Program-made: the position numbers and the translations under genes
The notes under the pieces: generated by a model
What the model saw: only the letters and a program-made list of their open reading frames with translations
The model's database searches: none
What the model was told of the DNA's origin: nothing
In this document: positions 27,987-37,640 of the stretch, one piece after another
Layout: each line of letters starts with the position of its first letter
How positions within the stretch are numbered: position 1 is the stretch's first letter
Assembly: GCF_009767915.1 (NCBI RefSeq)
Contig: NZ_WSRP01000008.1
Location: 17,652 to 81,651 of the forward strand
Length of the DNA stretch: 64,000 bases
Source: Parasutterella muris
GTDB taxonomy: Bacteria; Pseudomonadota; Gammaproteobacteria; Burkholderiales; Burkholderiaceae_F
Reading direction: 5' to 3'

Positions 27987-29342
27987 TTATTCAGCGGGTT
28001 TATTGACGCGCTTCTCAATATAAGCTTCGCTCATCAGTTTGCGTTCCCAGTCAAGCATCGCATCATCGAGCTTCTGCTCTCTGAGGATGTCTCTCGCCTG
28101 CTGTTTCAGGCGTTCGTTGACACCGCTTTGGTTTCTGCGTTCCAGTACCTGGAAGATGTGCCAGCCGTAGGGAGTTTTTACCGGAGCGCTAACTTCGCCC
28201 GGGCTGAGTTTCGACAGCATCTGCTCAATTTCCGGAGGAAGATCTCCCGGGTAAAGCCAGCCGAGATCGCCGCCTCTGGTACCTGAGGGATCAGCAGAAT
28301 GCAGACGGGCAAGAGAGGCAAAATCGCCGTCACCTTTATCAAGGCGGTCCTTAAGCTGATTTAGACGCGTGACGACGACATTCTCAGGCGTGACATTGGT
28401 CGGACGCATCAGGATCTGACGCAGGTGCGTCTGAGTGACGGTCTGAGAGGCGGTGTCGCCGGGATCGCGTACGCCGAGGATTTTATAAATCAGGAATGAG
28501 TTGGGCGTACGAACCGGAATAATGTCGCCGGTCTTGTGTTTTTTTACCGCGTCAAGAACAAAACTCGGCAGTCTGCCTGCGGGAATCCAGCCCATTACAC
28601 CGCCTTCCATCGCTTCGGGCGCTCTGGAGTAGCGAGCTGCGAGCTGACCGAAGTCCGCACCTTTGGACGCCTGCGTCAGTGCGATGTTTGCCTGTCGAGT
28701 GGCTTCATCCACGTCTTTCTGTGTCGGATTGGCGGGCAATCCGATGACGATGCGGGCGAGACGGTACTGAATACGTTTTTCAGGTCCGAGCTGATCCTTA
28801 ATAAACTGATCAACTTCGCTTTCCGGGATCTGAATTTTGTCGTCAACTTCTCGCTCTCGAAGTCTCTGGGTAATCAGTTCGCTACGAATTCCGGACTTAA
28901 AGGTTCTGAAAGAAACACCGTCCTGCGCGAGTTTCTTTTCAAGCTGAGGAACTGTAAGACCGTTGTTCTGAGCAATTTGCTCAATGGCGCCGTTCATCAT
29001 ATTGTCGTCGATGCGGATGCCGGAGGCCTGAGCTTTCTGCTCAATGATTCGTTCAAGAATCATACGGTCAAGAACCTGATTTCTCAGATTGTTCATCGGC
29101 GGAAGCGTAATTTTCTGCTGACGAAGAGACATAGCGGCCTGGTGCACCCGCTGCTGAAGCTCGATTTCCGTAATGACGTCGTGATTGACAACCGCGGCGA
29201 TGCGGTCGACAGGAATAATCTGCTGAGCGGCCGCTTTGGTTTCCGTGCTTTTAGCTTTAGGCGCGGCCTGTGCGGCTGAAACACAAGCAGCGACGGAAAA
29301 AGCCAAGCTGACAGAAAGAGTGAGAACAGAAAGTTTTTTCAT
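27987..29342 (-). CDS. surA: Periplasmic chaperone/peptidyl-prolyl isomerase SurA
   Basis: Escorts outer-membrane proteins such as LptD through the periplasm. The 451 residues have an N-terminal signal, a SurA N-domain (IDRIAAVVNHDVITEIELQQ, about 45-200) and two parvulin domains (about 205-300 with GWIPAGRLPSFV, and 315-420 with GGDLGWLYPGDLP). The signal contains VAAC at 17-20, matching a lipobox; signal peptidase I cleavage after AQA is the alternative. The gene follows lptD by six bases and is followed by a terminator hairpin. Confidence 0.94.
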   Translation of the reverse strand: MKKLSVLTLSVSLAFSVAACVSAAQAAPKAKSTETKAAAQQIIPVDRIAAVVNHDVITEIELQQRVHQAAMSLRQQKITLPPMNNLRNQVLDRMILERIIEQKAQASGIRIDDNMMNGAIEQIAQNNGLTVPQLEKKLAQDGVSFRTFKSGIRSELITQRLREREVDDKIQIPESEVDQFIKDQLGPEKRIQYRLARIVIGLPANPTQKDVDEATRQANIALTQASKGADFGQLAARYSRAPEAMEGGVMGWIPAGRLPSFVLDAVKKHKTGDIIPVRTPNSFLIYKILGVRDPGDTASQTVTQTHLRQILMRPTNVTPENVVVTRLNQLKDRLDKGDGDFASLARLHSADPSGTRGGDLGWLYPGDLPPEIEQMLSKLSPGEVSAPVKTPYGWHIFQVLERRNQSGVNERLKQQARDILREQKLDDAMLDWERKLMSEAYIEKRVNKPAE

Positions 29343-29348
29343 ATATCT

Positions 29349-31685
29349 TTATTCGTAATAATCGTAACGACCTACCTCAACGGGCCTTGGTCCCAGAGGC
29401 TGATAGCCTGAAATTCCTTCACTTAGGGCCTCAATCGGGCTGGAACCGACGGTGCCGAGTCCTACAAGCTGAAGCTCAAAGAAGAAGTTTGTTGTTGTTC
29501 TGCCTTCGCTTCGGATATATCGCTGAATTGCTCCGCGCAGAATCCAGCAGCCGGCTCGGTATTCCAATCCGGCCAAAGAGTCAACAACTCGATGGTCACG
29601 CAAGGAGTAATTGTACCTGCCTAAAGCGTAAAGGTCCTTAACAATGGGCCACTGGAAAGAGAAGTCCACTTGTCTGATGTTGGTGTTGTAGTAAGCGTCT
29701 CGCTTATCGTTGGGGTTGTAGTTGTAAAGGTAATAAAGAGAAACAGTGGAGAATTTTCTCGGGTTATAGCGAACGCCTGCCGTTGTCTTGGAAACTTTAG
29801 ACCATTCCGAGGAATACTGCACCATACCTTCGATACGCCAATCCTGATAGAAAGAGAACTGCGCAGAGGCGAGCAGGTCGCTTCGGTTCTTCGTTTTCGC
29901 AGGATCCGACCAATACAGCCCGACTTGATTGTTTTCAAAGTAATAGCGCTGACCGACGCTGGCGGTAAACCATTCTTTGCCTGTTCCGGCATCGAGCATG
30001 CGCGTGGTCAGGATTGCAGAAAGCTGGTTGGTGTTGGCAATTCGGTCGCTTCCGGTGTACTTATTCGGCGAGAAAAGTTCGGCGAAGTTCATGTCGGCTT
30101 CCGAGCTGTCGAAGTTAGGCAGATGGCTCTGATCGCGATAAGGGATATACGCGTAAAAGAGTCTCGGCTCCAGTGTCTGCTCAGTCTCTCGTCCGAAGAA
30201 TGTAGTGTTTCGCTCGAACACCAGTCCGGAATCCAAGGAGTAAATCGGAACAAGACGCGAACCGGATCTGTCGACGTAAGAAGCAGCGTCGTGAATGTCA
30301 CGGTACCAAGCCATGTTGTACTGGAACTTGGGTGTGATGAACCAGAACGGCCCCATCAGCGGATAAGAAATTGAGGAATCCAGAAGGGTTCGATATCCGT
30401 CGCCGCTCAAATGATGGCGCCCCACGGTGGAGCCCGCGCCTCGGTCAAATCGGGTCGCTGTCAGACGGGAGGTCAGTGTAAAGCCGTGGAAATCTGCGAC
30501 GTTGCCGCTGAGATTAAACTCAGGAACTTTTTCATAGGGCTTTTCGGTCTGTCTGCGCCCGCCCGGAGCAAGCGTCTGATTTTTGTAGACGCCTAAAGAT
30601 GTACTCCAGTATGTCTTTCCGTAACTTAACCAAACTTTCTGATTCAGAATGTTTTCACTGGACTCACGAATGGTCGTGGAAAAGTCCGAAATGTAGTCGT
30701 TGTCGGATACGCGCTGGTAATCTACGCCGAGCGTCGGACCGCCTCTGCCCAGACGCTGAAAGTGCTTCCACGACAGCGCGTAGCGTCTGTCCTTGGTTTC
30801 CTTGTCCTTGAAAATCACGTCATAGGTAAGTTCACCGCTGAAGGACGGCTGCAGATACCGGAATTCATTGCCCAGGAGCACGCCGCGCTTGGACATGGGT
30901 TTCGGCGTGAAGGTGTAATCGTAGTTAGGCGCGATATTCCAATAGAACGGAAGCTCAAGATTCACGCCGAGCGTCGAGTTGATTCCGAATCTGGGTGTTA
31001 AGAAACCGGTCTTGCGCTCGCTTCCGACAGGGAAGCTGAAATAGGGACTCGCAAAAATCGGAACTCCGCCCAGATAAAGCGTCGCGTTTCTGCCGACTGC
31101 GGACTCGTCAAGCTGGTCGTAGTCCACGGAATCCGCTGTAATCCACCAGGCTTCCTCTCCTTCACGGCAGGTTGTGATGACCGCGTTGCACATCTTGGCT
31201 CTGCCGCCTCCGAGCAGCTCGACTTTATCGGAGGTGCCTCTCATTTCATTCGGAAGGTAACGGAATGTCGCATCAGGCATTTCACCGGTTTCGGCGTCAA
31301 GCCGATAAGTCAGTTCCGGCCCTTTGAAAACAGTACCGTTTCTTGCAACGAGCGCGTTTCCCTTCGAATAAACTTCGTCGGTGGAAAAAGTGTATGTGAT
31401 TGTATCTCCGCGAAGAACGGCGCCGCCGCGACGGACTTCCGCATCGTCGTAAAGTTCAATCTTCTCGTTGGTCCGCCCGACCATGCGGTAGGCGCTCAGA
31501 TAGGTTGGAGCTTCATCTCTTTCGGTCGGCGCCTGCTCGTTCAAACCTCTGGATAGGCGCAGACGCAGGCCTTCATTGGAAAGAGCAGTCGCGTCGGAAG
31601 CATCCTTTGAGTCAGCGGCGGAAACACAAAGGGGGAGTGCCAGCGCTACAGCGGAGCACAAAGGGAGAACACGAATTCGAGACAT
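29349..31685 (-). CDS. lptD: LPS-assembly protein LptD
   Basis: Outer-membrane beta-barrel that inserts LPS in the outer leaflet together with LptE. The 778 residues comprise a signal peptide (MSRIRVLPLCSAVALALPLC...), an N-terminal OstA/LptA-like jellyroll (about 60-210; GDTITYTFSTDEVYSKGNA) and a C-terminal barrel (about 230-770) rich in aromatic-ended strands. Cys pairs include CNAVITTC in the N-part and GCW in the barrel. I chose the ATG at 31685; ATGs at 31718 and 31880 extend it, the latter running across the start of the divergent amgK gene. No strong ribosome-binding site settles this. Confidence 0.92.
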   Translation of the reverse strand: MSRIRVLPLCSAVALALPLCVSAADSKDASDATALSNEGLRLRLSRGLNEQAPTERDEAPTYLSAYRMVGRTNEKIELYDDAEVRRGGAVLRGDTITYTFSTDEVYSKGNALVARNGTVFKGPELTYRLDAETGEMPDATFRYLPNEMRGTSDKVELLGGGRAKMCNAVITTCREGEEAWWITADSVDYDQLDESAVGRNATLYLGGVPIFASPYFSFPVGSERKTGFLTPRFGINSTLGVNLELPFYWNIAPNYDYTFTPKPMSKRGVLLGNEFRYLQPSFSGELTYDVIFKDKETKDRRYALSWKHFQRLGRGGPTLGVDYQRVSDNDYISDFSTTIRESSENILNQKVWLSYGKTYWSTSLGVYKNQTLAPGGRRQTEKPYEKVPEFNLSGNVADFHGFTLTSRLTATRFDRGAGSTVGRHHLSGDGYRTLLDSSISYPLMGPFWFITPKFQYNMAWYRDIHDAASYVDRSGSRLVPIYSLDSGLVFERNTTFFGRETEQTLEPRLFYAYIPYRDQSHLPNFDSSEADMNFAELFSPNKYTGSDRIANTNQLSAILTTRMLDAGTGKEWFTASVGQRYYFENNQVGLYWSDPAKTKNRSDLLASAQFSFYQDWRIEGMVQYSSEWSKVSKTTAGVRYNPRKFSTVSLYYLYNYNPNDKRDAYYNTNIRQVDFSFQWPIVKDLYALGRYNYSLRDHRVVDSLAGLEYRAGCWILRGAIQRYIRSEGRTTTNFFFELQLVGLGTVGSSPIEALSEGISGYQPLGPRPVEVGRYDYYE

Positions 31686-31806
31686 ACGTCTTTTTCTGCG
31701 AAATAAACAGCTAAACATTAAAATTGCTTGGATCTGAGAAGATTGATTATAAGGGCAAAGAAGAGACTCTCTTGAATCTCTCCCAATAAACAAGAGGTGC
31801 TTAAAG

Positions 31807-32814
31807 ATGACTGAAAGACAAATGCGGCTGAAGGATTGGCTTAGCGGATTTTCGGATCGGTACGGATTAAAGCTTGACACTATGAGAACGGCATCTGCGG
31901 ACGCCGGCTTCAGAAGCTACTTCCGAATCGACGGAAAAGAGACGACCTATATCGTTATGGACTCTCCCGGAGAAGCGGACAACATCGCGCCGTTTATCCA
32001 CGCCGATGAAGTCTTCGCTCAGGCAGGCTTAAATGTCCCCAAGATCTATGAAGAAAACCGAGAACTCGGCCTCATGCTGATTTCGGATTTAGGCACCAAA
32101 ACTTATCTTGATGTTCTGGACCATGACAACGCCGATCGGCTGATGGGGCAGGCGACAGATGCCTTGGTTAAACTTCAGGCCGCAAGCAAACCGGATGTTT
32201 TTCCTGCGTATTCGGCTGAACTGCTTCGCTCTGAGCTCGAACTCTTTCCGCAGTGGTTCGTAAAGCGTCATTTGGGGATGGAAATTACTCCTGAGCTTAG
32301 AAGCATGTTTGATCGTACCTTCGCGCTGATTATTGCGAAGAATCTGGATCAGGCCAATGTTTATGTTCATCGGGATTTCATGCCGCGCAATCTGATGCTC
32401 ACAGAGAAAGGCAATCCGGGCGTGATTGATTTTCAGGACGCGGTTTACGGACCTGTGAGCTACGACATCGCATGTCTTTGCCGTGACGCGTTTATTTCCT
32501 GGGAAGAAACACAGACTCTGGATTGGACGATCCGCTATTGGGAAAAGGCCCGCAAAGCAGGTGTTCCGGTTCCCTCTGACTTCGGCCGTTTCTGGGAAGA
32601 CGTTGAATGGATGGCGATTCAGAGACATTTAAAAGTTCTCGGAATATTTGCGCGTCTTAACTATCGCGACGGCAAGCCTAAATATTTAGGCGATACTCCT
32701 CGGTTCCTCAATTACGTTAAAGCGACCAGCCGTCGCTTCGACGCGCTGAGACCGCTCTCCCGCTTTATCGATACCATTATCGGAGAGCAGGAACAGGTCG
32801 GATATACCTTCTGA
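31807..32814 (+). CDS. amgK: N-acetylmuramate/N-acetylglucosamine kinase (AmgK)
   Basis: Aminoglycoside-phosphotransferase-fold kinase that phosphorylates the anomeric OH of MurNAc and GlcNAc in cell-wall recycling. The 335 residues have SYFRIDGKETTYIVMDSPGE in the N-lobe, VYVHRDFMPRNLML (catalytic HxD) and GVIDFQDAVYGPVSYDIACL (metal Asp). The assignment to AmgK rests on the next gene (murU) and on the position divergent from lptD-surA-rsmA, as in Pseudomonas putida. Fold is certain, the substrate is inferred. Confidence 0.88.
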   Translation: MTERQMRLKDWLSGFSDRYGLKLDTMRTASADAGFRSYFRIDGKETTYIVMDSPGEADNIAPFIHADEVFAQAGLNVPKIYEENRELGLMLISDLGTKTYLDVLDHDNADRLMGQATDALVKLQAASKPDVFPAYSAELLRSELELFPQWFVKRHLGMEITPELRSMFDRTFALIIAKNLDQANVYVHRDFMPRNLMLTEKGNPGVIDFQDAVYGPVSYDIACLCRDAFISWEETQTLDWTIRYWEKARKAGVPVPSDFGRFWEDVEWMAIQRHLKVLGIFARLNYRDGKPKYLGDTPRFLNYVKATSRRFDALRPLSRFIDTIIGEQEQVGYTF

Positions 32815-32831
32815 TCATCGGAGTCTCGGAA

Positions 32832-33539
32832 TTGAAGATCATGATCCTAGCCGCGGGCCGAGGCACACGCATGAGAGAGCTGACGGAGAGGACGGCAAAA
32901 CCGCTGCTTTCTCTGTGGGGCCGACCGATGCTCGAGTGGCAGCTGCTCAAAGCTAAGGAAGCGGGTTTTAGCGGCGCAGTCATCAACACAGCGCACCATT
33001 CGGAATTATTTGACCGTTACGCCGGCTCAAAAGTTATGCCGGGACTCAATATTGAAATATCCAAGGAAGGCGAGGATTTTTCCGGCGCGCTTGAAACCAA
33101 AGGCGGAATCGTTAAGGCTCTTCCGCTGCTGAGTGACGGTAAAGAGCCCTTTGCGGTGGTGAGCGGAGATATTGTGACGGCCTACGATTACCGTCAGCTG
33201 CGAGCGGCTGCTGAAGCAGTTCGCTGCGGCCGATTTGACGCGCATCTGGTGCTGGTTCCGAATCCGTACTTTAAAGATACCGGTGACATGGATGTGCGCG
33301 AAGGACTCGTCTATCGGGAGCCTAAGCGATTGACCTATGGCAATATCGCGGTTTTTTCTCCTCGTATTTTTGAGAAGGAGTCAGCTGAAAAGGCGCCTCT
33401 TTTCCCTTGGCTCTATCAGTTTGTTGATGCGGGCAGAGTGAGCGGCGAGCTTTACTGCGGGCCGTGGGCAAATGTCGGAACGCCGGAGGATTTAGCGCAC
33501 TTCGGACGGGAACGCAATTTTGCGGTGACAGAGGCCTGA
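32832..33539 (+). CDS. murU: N-acetylmuramate alpha-1-phosphate uridylyltransferase (MurU)
   Basis: Nucleotidyltransferase making UDP-MurNAc from MurNAc-1-P, which lets recycled muramate bypass the fosfomycin-sensitive MurA step. The 235 residues begin MKIMILAAGRGTRMRELT and have KPLLSLWGRPMLEW and VVSGDIVTAYDY (metal Asp), ending with WANVGTPEDL. Start is a TTG at 32832, giving the family's normal N-terminus; ATG at 32841 would cut it short. It lies 17 bp after amgK. Confidence 0.88.
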   Translation: MKIMILAAGRGTRMRELTERTAKPLLSLWGRPMLEWQLLKAKEAGFSGAVINTAHHSELFDRYAGSKVMPGLNIEISKEGEDFSGALETKGGIVKALPLLSDGKEPFAVVSGDIVTAYDYRQLRAAAEAVRCGRFDAHLVLVPNPYFKDTGDMDVREGLVYREPKRLTYGNIAVFSPRIFEKESAEKAPLFPWLYQFVDAGRVSGELYCGPWANVGTPEDLAHFGRERNFAVTEA

Positions 33540-33540
33540 G

Positions 33541-34632
33541 ATGGAGAATTTTGATTCGCGCACGGTGCTGAATGTTGCAAATGTAGAAATACCCGGGCGT
33601 GTTTTTCTTGCGCCTATGGCCGGAATCACGGATCTTCCGTACCGCCGAATCTGCAGAGCGCACGGAGCGGCCTATGCGGTTGCGGAAATGGTCGCAAGTC
33701 AGGCGCAGCTGAGGACATCCCGAAAGTCGCAGGAGCGGTTTAATCTCAAGGGCGAGCAGGCGCCTCGGGGAATCCAGCTTCTCGGCTGTTTTTCGCAGGA
33801 CTTGGCCGACAGCGCGCGTTACGCGGCTGAGTGCGGCGCTCAGATTATCGATCTCAACTGCGGCTGTCCCGCAAAAAAAGTCTGCAGTGTGGCGAGCGGC
33901 GCGGCGCTCCTCGCGAACGAAGATTTAGTGAAGGAGCTGCTTGAAGCCATGGTGTCCTCCGTTAGCGGCCCGGTCACGCTTAAATATCGGACCGGAACGG
34001 ACGAAGCGCACATTAATGCGGTTAGGATTGCCAAAATGGCTGAAAGCGTCGGCGTGCAGATGCTGACACTTCACGGAAGAACCCGGGCGCAGGCGTTTCG
34101 GGGTGAAGCTGAATATGAAACGATTAGACAGGTAAAACAGGCGGTCGGCATTCCGGTCATTGCCAACGGCGATATAGGCAGCGGCGCCAAGGCGCTTCAG
34201 GTCTTGCAAGAGACGGGGGCGGACGGCGTACTGATCGGCAGAGCGGCAATGGGCAACCCATGGATTTTTGAAGAAATCAGCGCCGCGCTTGATGGGCGCC
34301 GCTATGTTCCGCCGTCCAAGAAAGCCGTTATAGACGTGATTGCCGAACACACGGAGGCGCACTTATCTTTTTACGGAAGCGAACGAGGTCTTAAGACAAT
34401 TCGCAAACATATAAGTTGGTACTTTAAACGGTTAGACTTATGCACAGACTATTTAAAGCGGCTTTATGAAGAAAACACGCCCTCAGGGCTGCAGCAGGCA
34501 CTTGTCCGAATACTTGAGGATGAGCTGCCGGACAGTGAATCAGCCATGGCAGGCGTTCTCTTTCCATTAGAGCCAAAACCACATCTCCCACACCATGAGG
34601 AAAGCAAAGATGAAAAAACAGGCGTTGATTAG
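33541..34632 (+). CDS. dusB: tRNA-dihydrouridine synthase B
   Basis: FMN enzyme reducing U17 of tRNAs. The 363 residues show [48 protein letters not shown] with the catalytic Cys, [32 protein letters not shown], and [15 protein letters not shown]. It is followed immediately by purH with a 23-bp overlap. In E. coli and many betaproteobacteria fis follows dusB; no fis is present here. Confidence 0.94.
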   Translation: MENFDSRTVLNVANVEIPGRVFLAPMAGITDLPYRRICRAHGAAYAVAEMVASQAQLRTSRKSQERFNLKGEQAPRGIQLLGCFSQDLADSARYAAECGAQIIDLNCGCPAKKVCSVASGAALLANEDLVKELLEAMVSSVSGPVTLKYRTGTDEAHINAVRIAKMAESVGVQMLTLHGRTRAQAFRGEAEYETIRQVKQAVGIPVIANGDIGSGAKALQVLQETGADGVLIGRAAMGNPWIFEEISAALDGRRYVPPSKKAVIDVIAEHTEAHLSFYGSERGLKTIRKHISWYFKRLDLCTDYLKRLYEENTPSGLQQALVRILEDELPDSESAMAGVLFPLEPKPHLPHHEESKDEKTGVD

Positions 34633-36169
34633 CTGTTCTGACAAATCCGGCGTTGTTGAATTCGCCAGAGAACTTTCGGAACTCGGCTATCACATTTTGT
34701 CCACCGGCGGTACGGCCAAACTGATTAGCGAAGCCGGCATTCCTGTCCAGGAAGTCGCTGACTACACCGGTTTCCCGGAAATGCTTGACGGTAGAGTTAA
34801 GACACTCAACCCGAAGATTCATGCCGGAATTCTCGCCCGCAGACCCGTGGAGGAGCATATGGAGGCGCTCAAGGCTCACGATATCGATCCGATTGATATC
34901 GTTGCCGTGAACCTTTATCCGTTTGAACAGGCCATTGCGAACCCGAACTGCACGTTTGAAAACGCGATTGAAAATATCGATATCGGCGGTCCGACAATGA
35001 TCCGCGCTGCGGCGAAAAACCATGAAAGCGTCACGGTGATCGTCTCTCCGGCCGACTATCGCAAAGTGATCGAAGAAATTAAGGGAAAAGGTGAAGTCTC
35101 CGCCGAGACTCGCCTTGCGCTTGCCAAAAAGGTATTCGTCCATACCGCGCACTACGACGCCATGATCTCGAACTACCTGACAAGCATCGAAGGCAATGAC
35201 GTGACCACACGTTCGAAATTCCCGGACAGTCTGACTCGCCAGTGGGTTAAGGTTCAGGATATGCGTTACGGCGAAAATCCGCATCAGGAAGCCGCTTTCT
35301 ATCGTGAACGTCAGGTTGCGCCGGGTCTTCTGGCCGGCTATGTTCAGCATCAGGGCAAAGAGCTTTCCTACAACAATATCGCTGACAGCGATGCGGCTTG
35401 GGAAGCAGTGAGAAGTTTTGATACACCTGCCTGCGTCATTATCAAACACGCGAATCCGTGCGGCGCCGCTATCGGACTTGACGCGGCCGAGGCTTACAGT
35501 AAAGCGTTTAAGTGCGATCCGACATCTGCATTCGGCGGCATTATCGCTTTTAACTGCCAGGTTGGCGCAGAAGCGGCTGAAAAGATTTCCAAGCAGTTCG
35601 CCGAAGTGATCATTGCTCCGGAATTTACAGAGGAAGCGCTTGCGGTATTCGGTCAGAAGAAGAATCTTCGTCTGCTGACGGTTGCCATGGGACATGCGCA
35701 CAACGATTTGGATATGAAGCGCGTCGGCGGCGGTTTGCTTGTTCAGACACCGGACACTCAGACGGTTAAAGAAGATGCTCTGAAGTGCGTAACGAAACTG
35801 CAGCCCACGAGTGCTCAGATTTCCGACATGATGTTTGCATGGAAGATTGCGAAATTTGTGAAGTCCAACACCATCGTGTTTGTGCGCGATGGCATGACTC
35901 TTGGTGTCGGCGCCGGTCAGATGAGCCGCGTGGATTCTGCAAGGATCGCCTCGATCAAAGCGGAAGAAGCCGGTATTAGCCTGAAGGGCAGCGTTGCCGC
36001 TTCCGACGCCTTCTTCCCGTTCCGTGACGGTCTTGATGTGATTGTTGACGCGGGTGCCACTGCCGTTATTCAGCCGGGCGGATCGATTCGCGACGACGAA
36101 GTGATCGCCGCTGCTGATGAACGCGGAATTACAATGGTCTTCACGGGCGAGCGTCATTTCCGCCACTAA
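34610..36169 (+). CDS. purH: Bifunctional AICAR transformylase / IMP cyclohydrolase
   Basis: Last two steps of IMP synthesis. The 519 residues start [20 protein letters not shown] (MGS-like cyclohydrolase domain, about 1-145), followed by the transformylase domain with [40 protein letters not shown] with the catalytic Lys-His, [10 protein letters not shown], and the C-terminal [15 protein letters not shown]...[15 protein letters not shown] at 34610 has GAGGAAAG upstream; another ATG at 34595 adds five residues. A long hairpin follows. An antisense frame of 580 codons over the gene is only a shadow. Confidence 0.96.
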   Translation: MKKQALISCSDKSGVVEFARELSELGYHILSTGGTAKLISEAGIPVQEVADYTGFPEMLDGRVKTLNPKIHAGILARRPVEEHMEALKAHDIDPIDIVAVNLYPFEQAIANPNCTFENAIENIDIGGPTMIRAAAKNHESVTVIVSPADYRKVIEEIKGKGEVSAETRLALAKKVFVHTAHYDAMISNYLTSIEGNDVTTRSKFPDSLTRQWVKVQDMRYGENPHQEAAFYRERQVAPGLLAGYVQHQGKELSYNNIADSDAAWEAVRSFDTPACVIIKHANPCGAAIGLDAAEAYSKAFKCDPTSAFGGIIAFNCQVGAEAAEKISKQFAEVIIAPEFTEEALAVFGQKKNLRLLTVAMGHAHNDLDMKRVGGGLLVQTPDTQTVKEDALKCVTKLQPTSAQISDMMFAWKIAKFVKSNTIVFVRDGMTLGVGAGQMSRVDSARIASIKAEEAGISLKGSVAASDAFFPFRDGLDVIVDAGATAVIQPGGSIRDDEVIAAADERGITMVFTGERHFRH

Positions 36170-36189
36170 AAAGTGTGACCAAATTTGGG

Positions 36190-36220
36190 CCGAATTGCTG
36201 AGAATTCAGCAATTCGGTTT
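36190..36220 (+). terminator. Terminator hairpin after purH
   Basis: Perfect 12-bp stem CCGAATTGCTGA/TCAGCAATTCGG with loop GAAT, followed by TTTCGATTT. It separates purH from tolB. Confidence 0.7.
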
Positions 36221-36329
36221 CGATTTGATAGAGAATTCAAATATATATTGGAAGTATTTTCCTTTTGTCCGCATGGTTCGGAACGGGCTGCTCGGGCAGG
36301 AGACAAGAAGTAAGGAGAGAGGGAATTCT

Positions 36330-37628
36330 ATGAGTGCAAACGCGATTGAAATGAGGAGACGTTTGTTTCTTAAATCATTGGGCGCGGCAGCTGTTGCCAG
36401 TACTATGAGTTCCTCTTTTGCACAGCTGAAGGTGGATATTTTAGGCGTGGGAGCGAATCAGTTCCCAATTGCCATTCCCGCCTTCATTGGCAATGAAGGT
36501 GCTCCCGAGAACATCGCGGAGATTGTCGGCAATGACTTGGTGAGAAGCGGAGCGTTCCGTCTTGTGGACGGACCGGTTCCGACCTCGTATGACATGACGC
36601 CCGAGTGGAGCAAAATTTCCGCTGTTGGAGCCGGAGCATACGTCATTGGAGAGGTAAAAAAGACACCTGACGGACGCTATGATCTGCAGTTCAGACTCTT
36701 TGATCCGGTCAAACGGCAGGAAACCGACGAGGCGAACTTTGTCTGTGCCAAAGACGATTTGAGACTATATGCTCATAAAATTGCAGACCGTATTTTTGAA
36801 CGACTGACCGGAGAAAAGGGAGACTTTGCCAGCCGCATCGCTTATGTGGCACAGCAGGGACGCAAGAGTTTCGCGATTATGGTCGCCGACAGTGACGGGC
36901 ATAATCCTCAGGCGGCACTGCGCAGCAAGGAACCCATCATTTCGATCGCCTGGTCTCCTAACGGCCGGCAGATTGCCTACACCACTTTTGAAACGGGCAA
37001 GCCGACGGTTTGGATTCACGATTTGAGCACCGGCAAAAGACGTCAGGTCGCGGGCTTCCGCGGCAACAACAGCGCTCCGGCGTTCAGCCCCGACGGAAAC
37101 ACGCTTGCGGTGGCACTCTCCAAGGGCGGCATTACGAAGATATATCTGATGAACGTCAACGGTCAGAATGTTCGTCCGTTTACCGAAGGCAGCAGCATTG
37201 ATACCGAGCCCGCGTTTAGCCCGGACGGACAGTACATTTACTTCACGAGCGACAGAGGCGGAAATCCGCAAATCTATCGCAAGCCGGTGGGCGGCGGAAG
37301 CGCCGAGCGCGTGAGCTTCGGCAACGCTTATGCGGTCAGCCCGGCAGTCAGCCCGAAGAATGACCAGCTTGCTTACATCGTACGCAGCGGCGGAACCTTC
37401 CAGCTGGTCCAGCAGGACTTGGCAACCGGCAATGTGATTCCGCTGTCGCAGGTCGGTAAAAACGAATCTCCAAGTTATTCTCCTAATGGGAATATGATTA
37501 TTTACGCCGCAGAAGTCGGCGGGAAAGGTGTTTTGTCTACAGTCTCTACAGACGGCAGCGCAAAATCCCGGCTTTCTGGTTTGAGTGGGGATATCAGAGA
37601 ACCAGCTTGGGGCCCCACGATTAGTTAA
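36330..37628 (+). CDS. tolB: Tol-Pal system beta-propeller protein TolB
   Basis: Periplasmic TolB, linking Pal to the Tol complex during cell division. The 432 residues have an N-terminal domain (about 30-165) and a six-bladed WD40-like propeller with repeats such as ISIAWSPNGRQIAYTTFE, APAFSPDGNTLAVAL, and EPAFSPDGQYIYFTSDRGG. The export signal contains MRRRLFLKSLGAAAVAS, a good match to the twin-arginine motif, whereas TolB is normally Sec-exported. The ATG at 36330, after AAGGAGAG, was chosen over an ORF extension into purH. It leads tolB-pal-cpoB; tolQRA are not in the window. Confidence 0.94.
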   Translation: MSANAIEMRRRLFLKSLGAAAVASTMSSSFAQLKVDILGVGANQFPIAIPAFIGNEGAPENIAEIVGNDLVRSGAFRLVDGPVPTSYDMTPEWSKISAVGAGAYVIGEVKKTPDGRYDLQFRLFDPVKRQETDEANFVCAKDDLRLYAHKIADRIFERLTGEKGDFASRIAYVAQQGRKSFAIMVADSDGHNPQAALRSKEPIISIAWSPNGRQIAYTTFETGKPTVWIHDLSTGKRRQVAGFRGNNSAPAFSPDGNTLAVALSKGGITKIYLMNVNGQNVRPFTEGSSIDTEPAFSPDGQYIYFTSDRGGNPQIYRKPVGGGSAERVSFGNAYAVSPAVSPKNDQLAYIVRSGGTFQLVQQDLATGNVIPLSQVGKNESPSYSPNGNMIIYAAEVGGKGVLSTVSTDGSAKSRLSGLSGDIREPAWGPTIS

Positions 37629-37640
37629 AAGGAATTTGAA

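Noticed and set aside
28536..29279. 247-codon plus-strand frame across surA
   Set aside because: Antisense of a conserved gene; no signals of its own.
34424..36166. 580-codon open frame on the minus strand across purH
   Set aside because: Exact antisense of the conserved purH gene; it has no ribosome-binding site or family motif. Codon bias of purH keeps this frame open.
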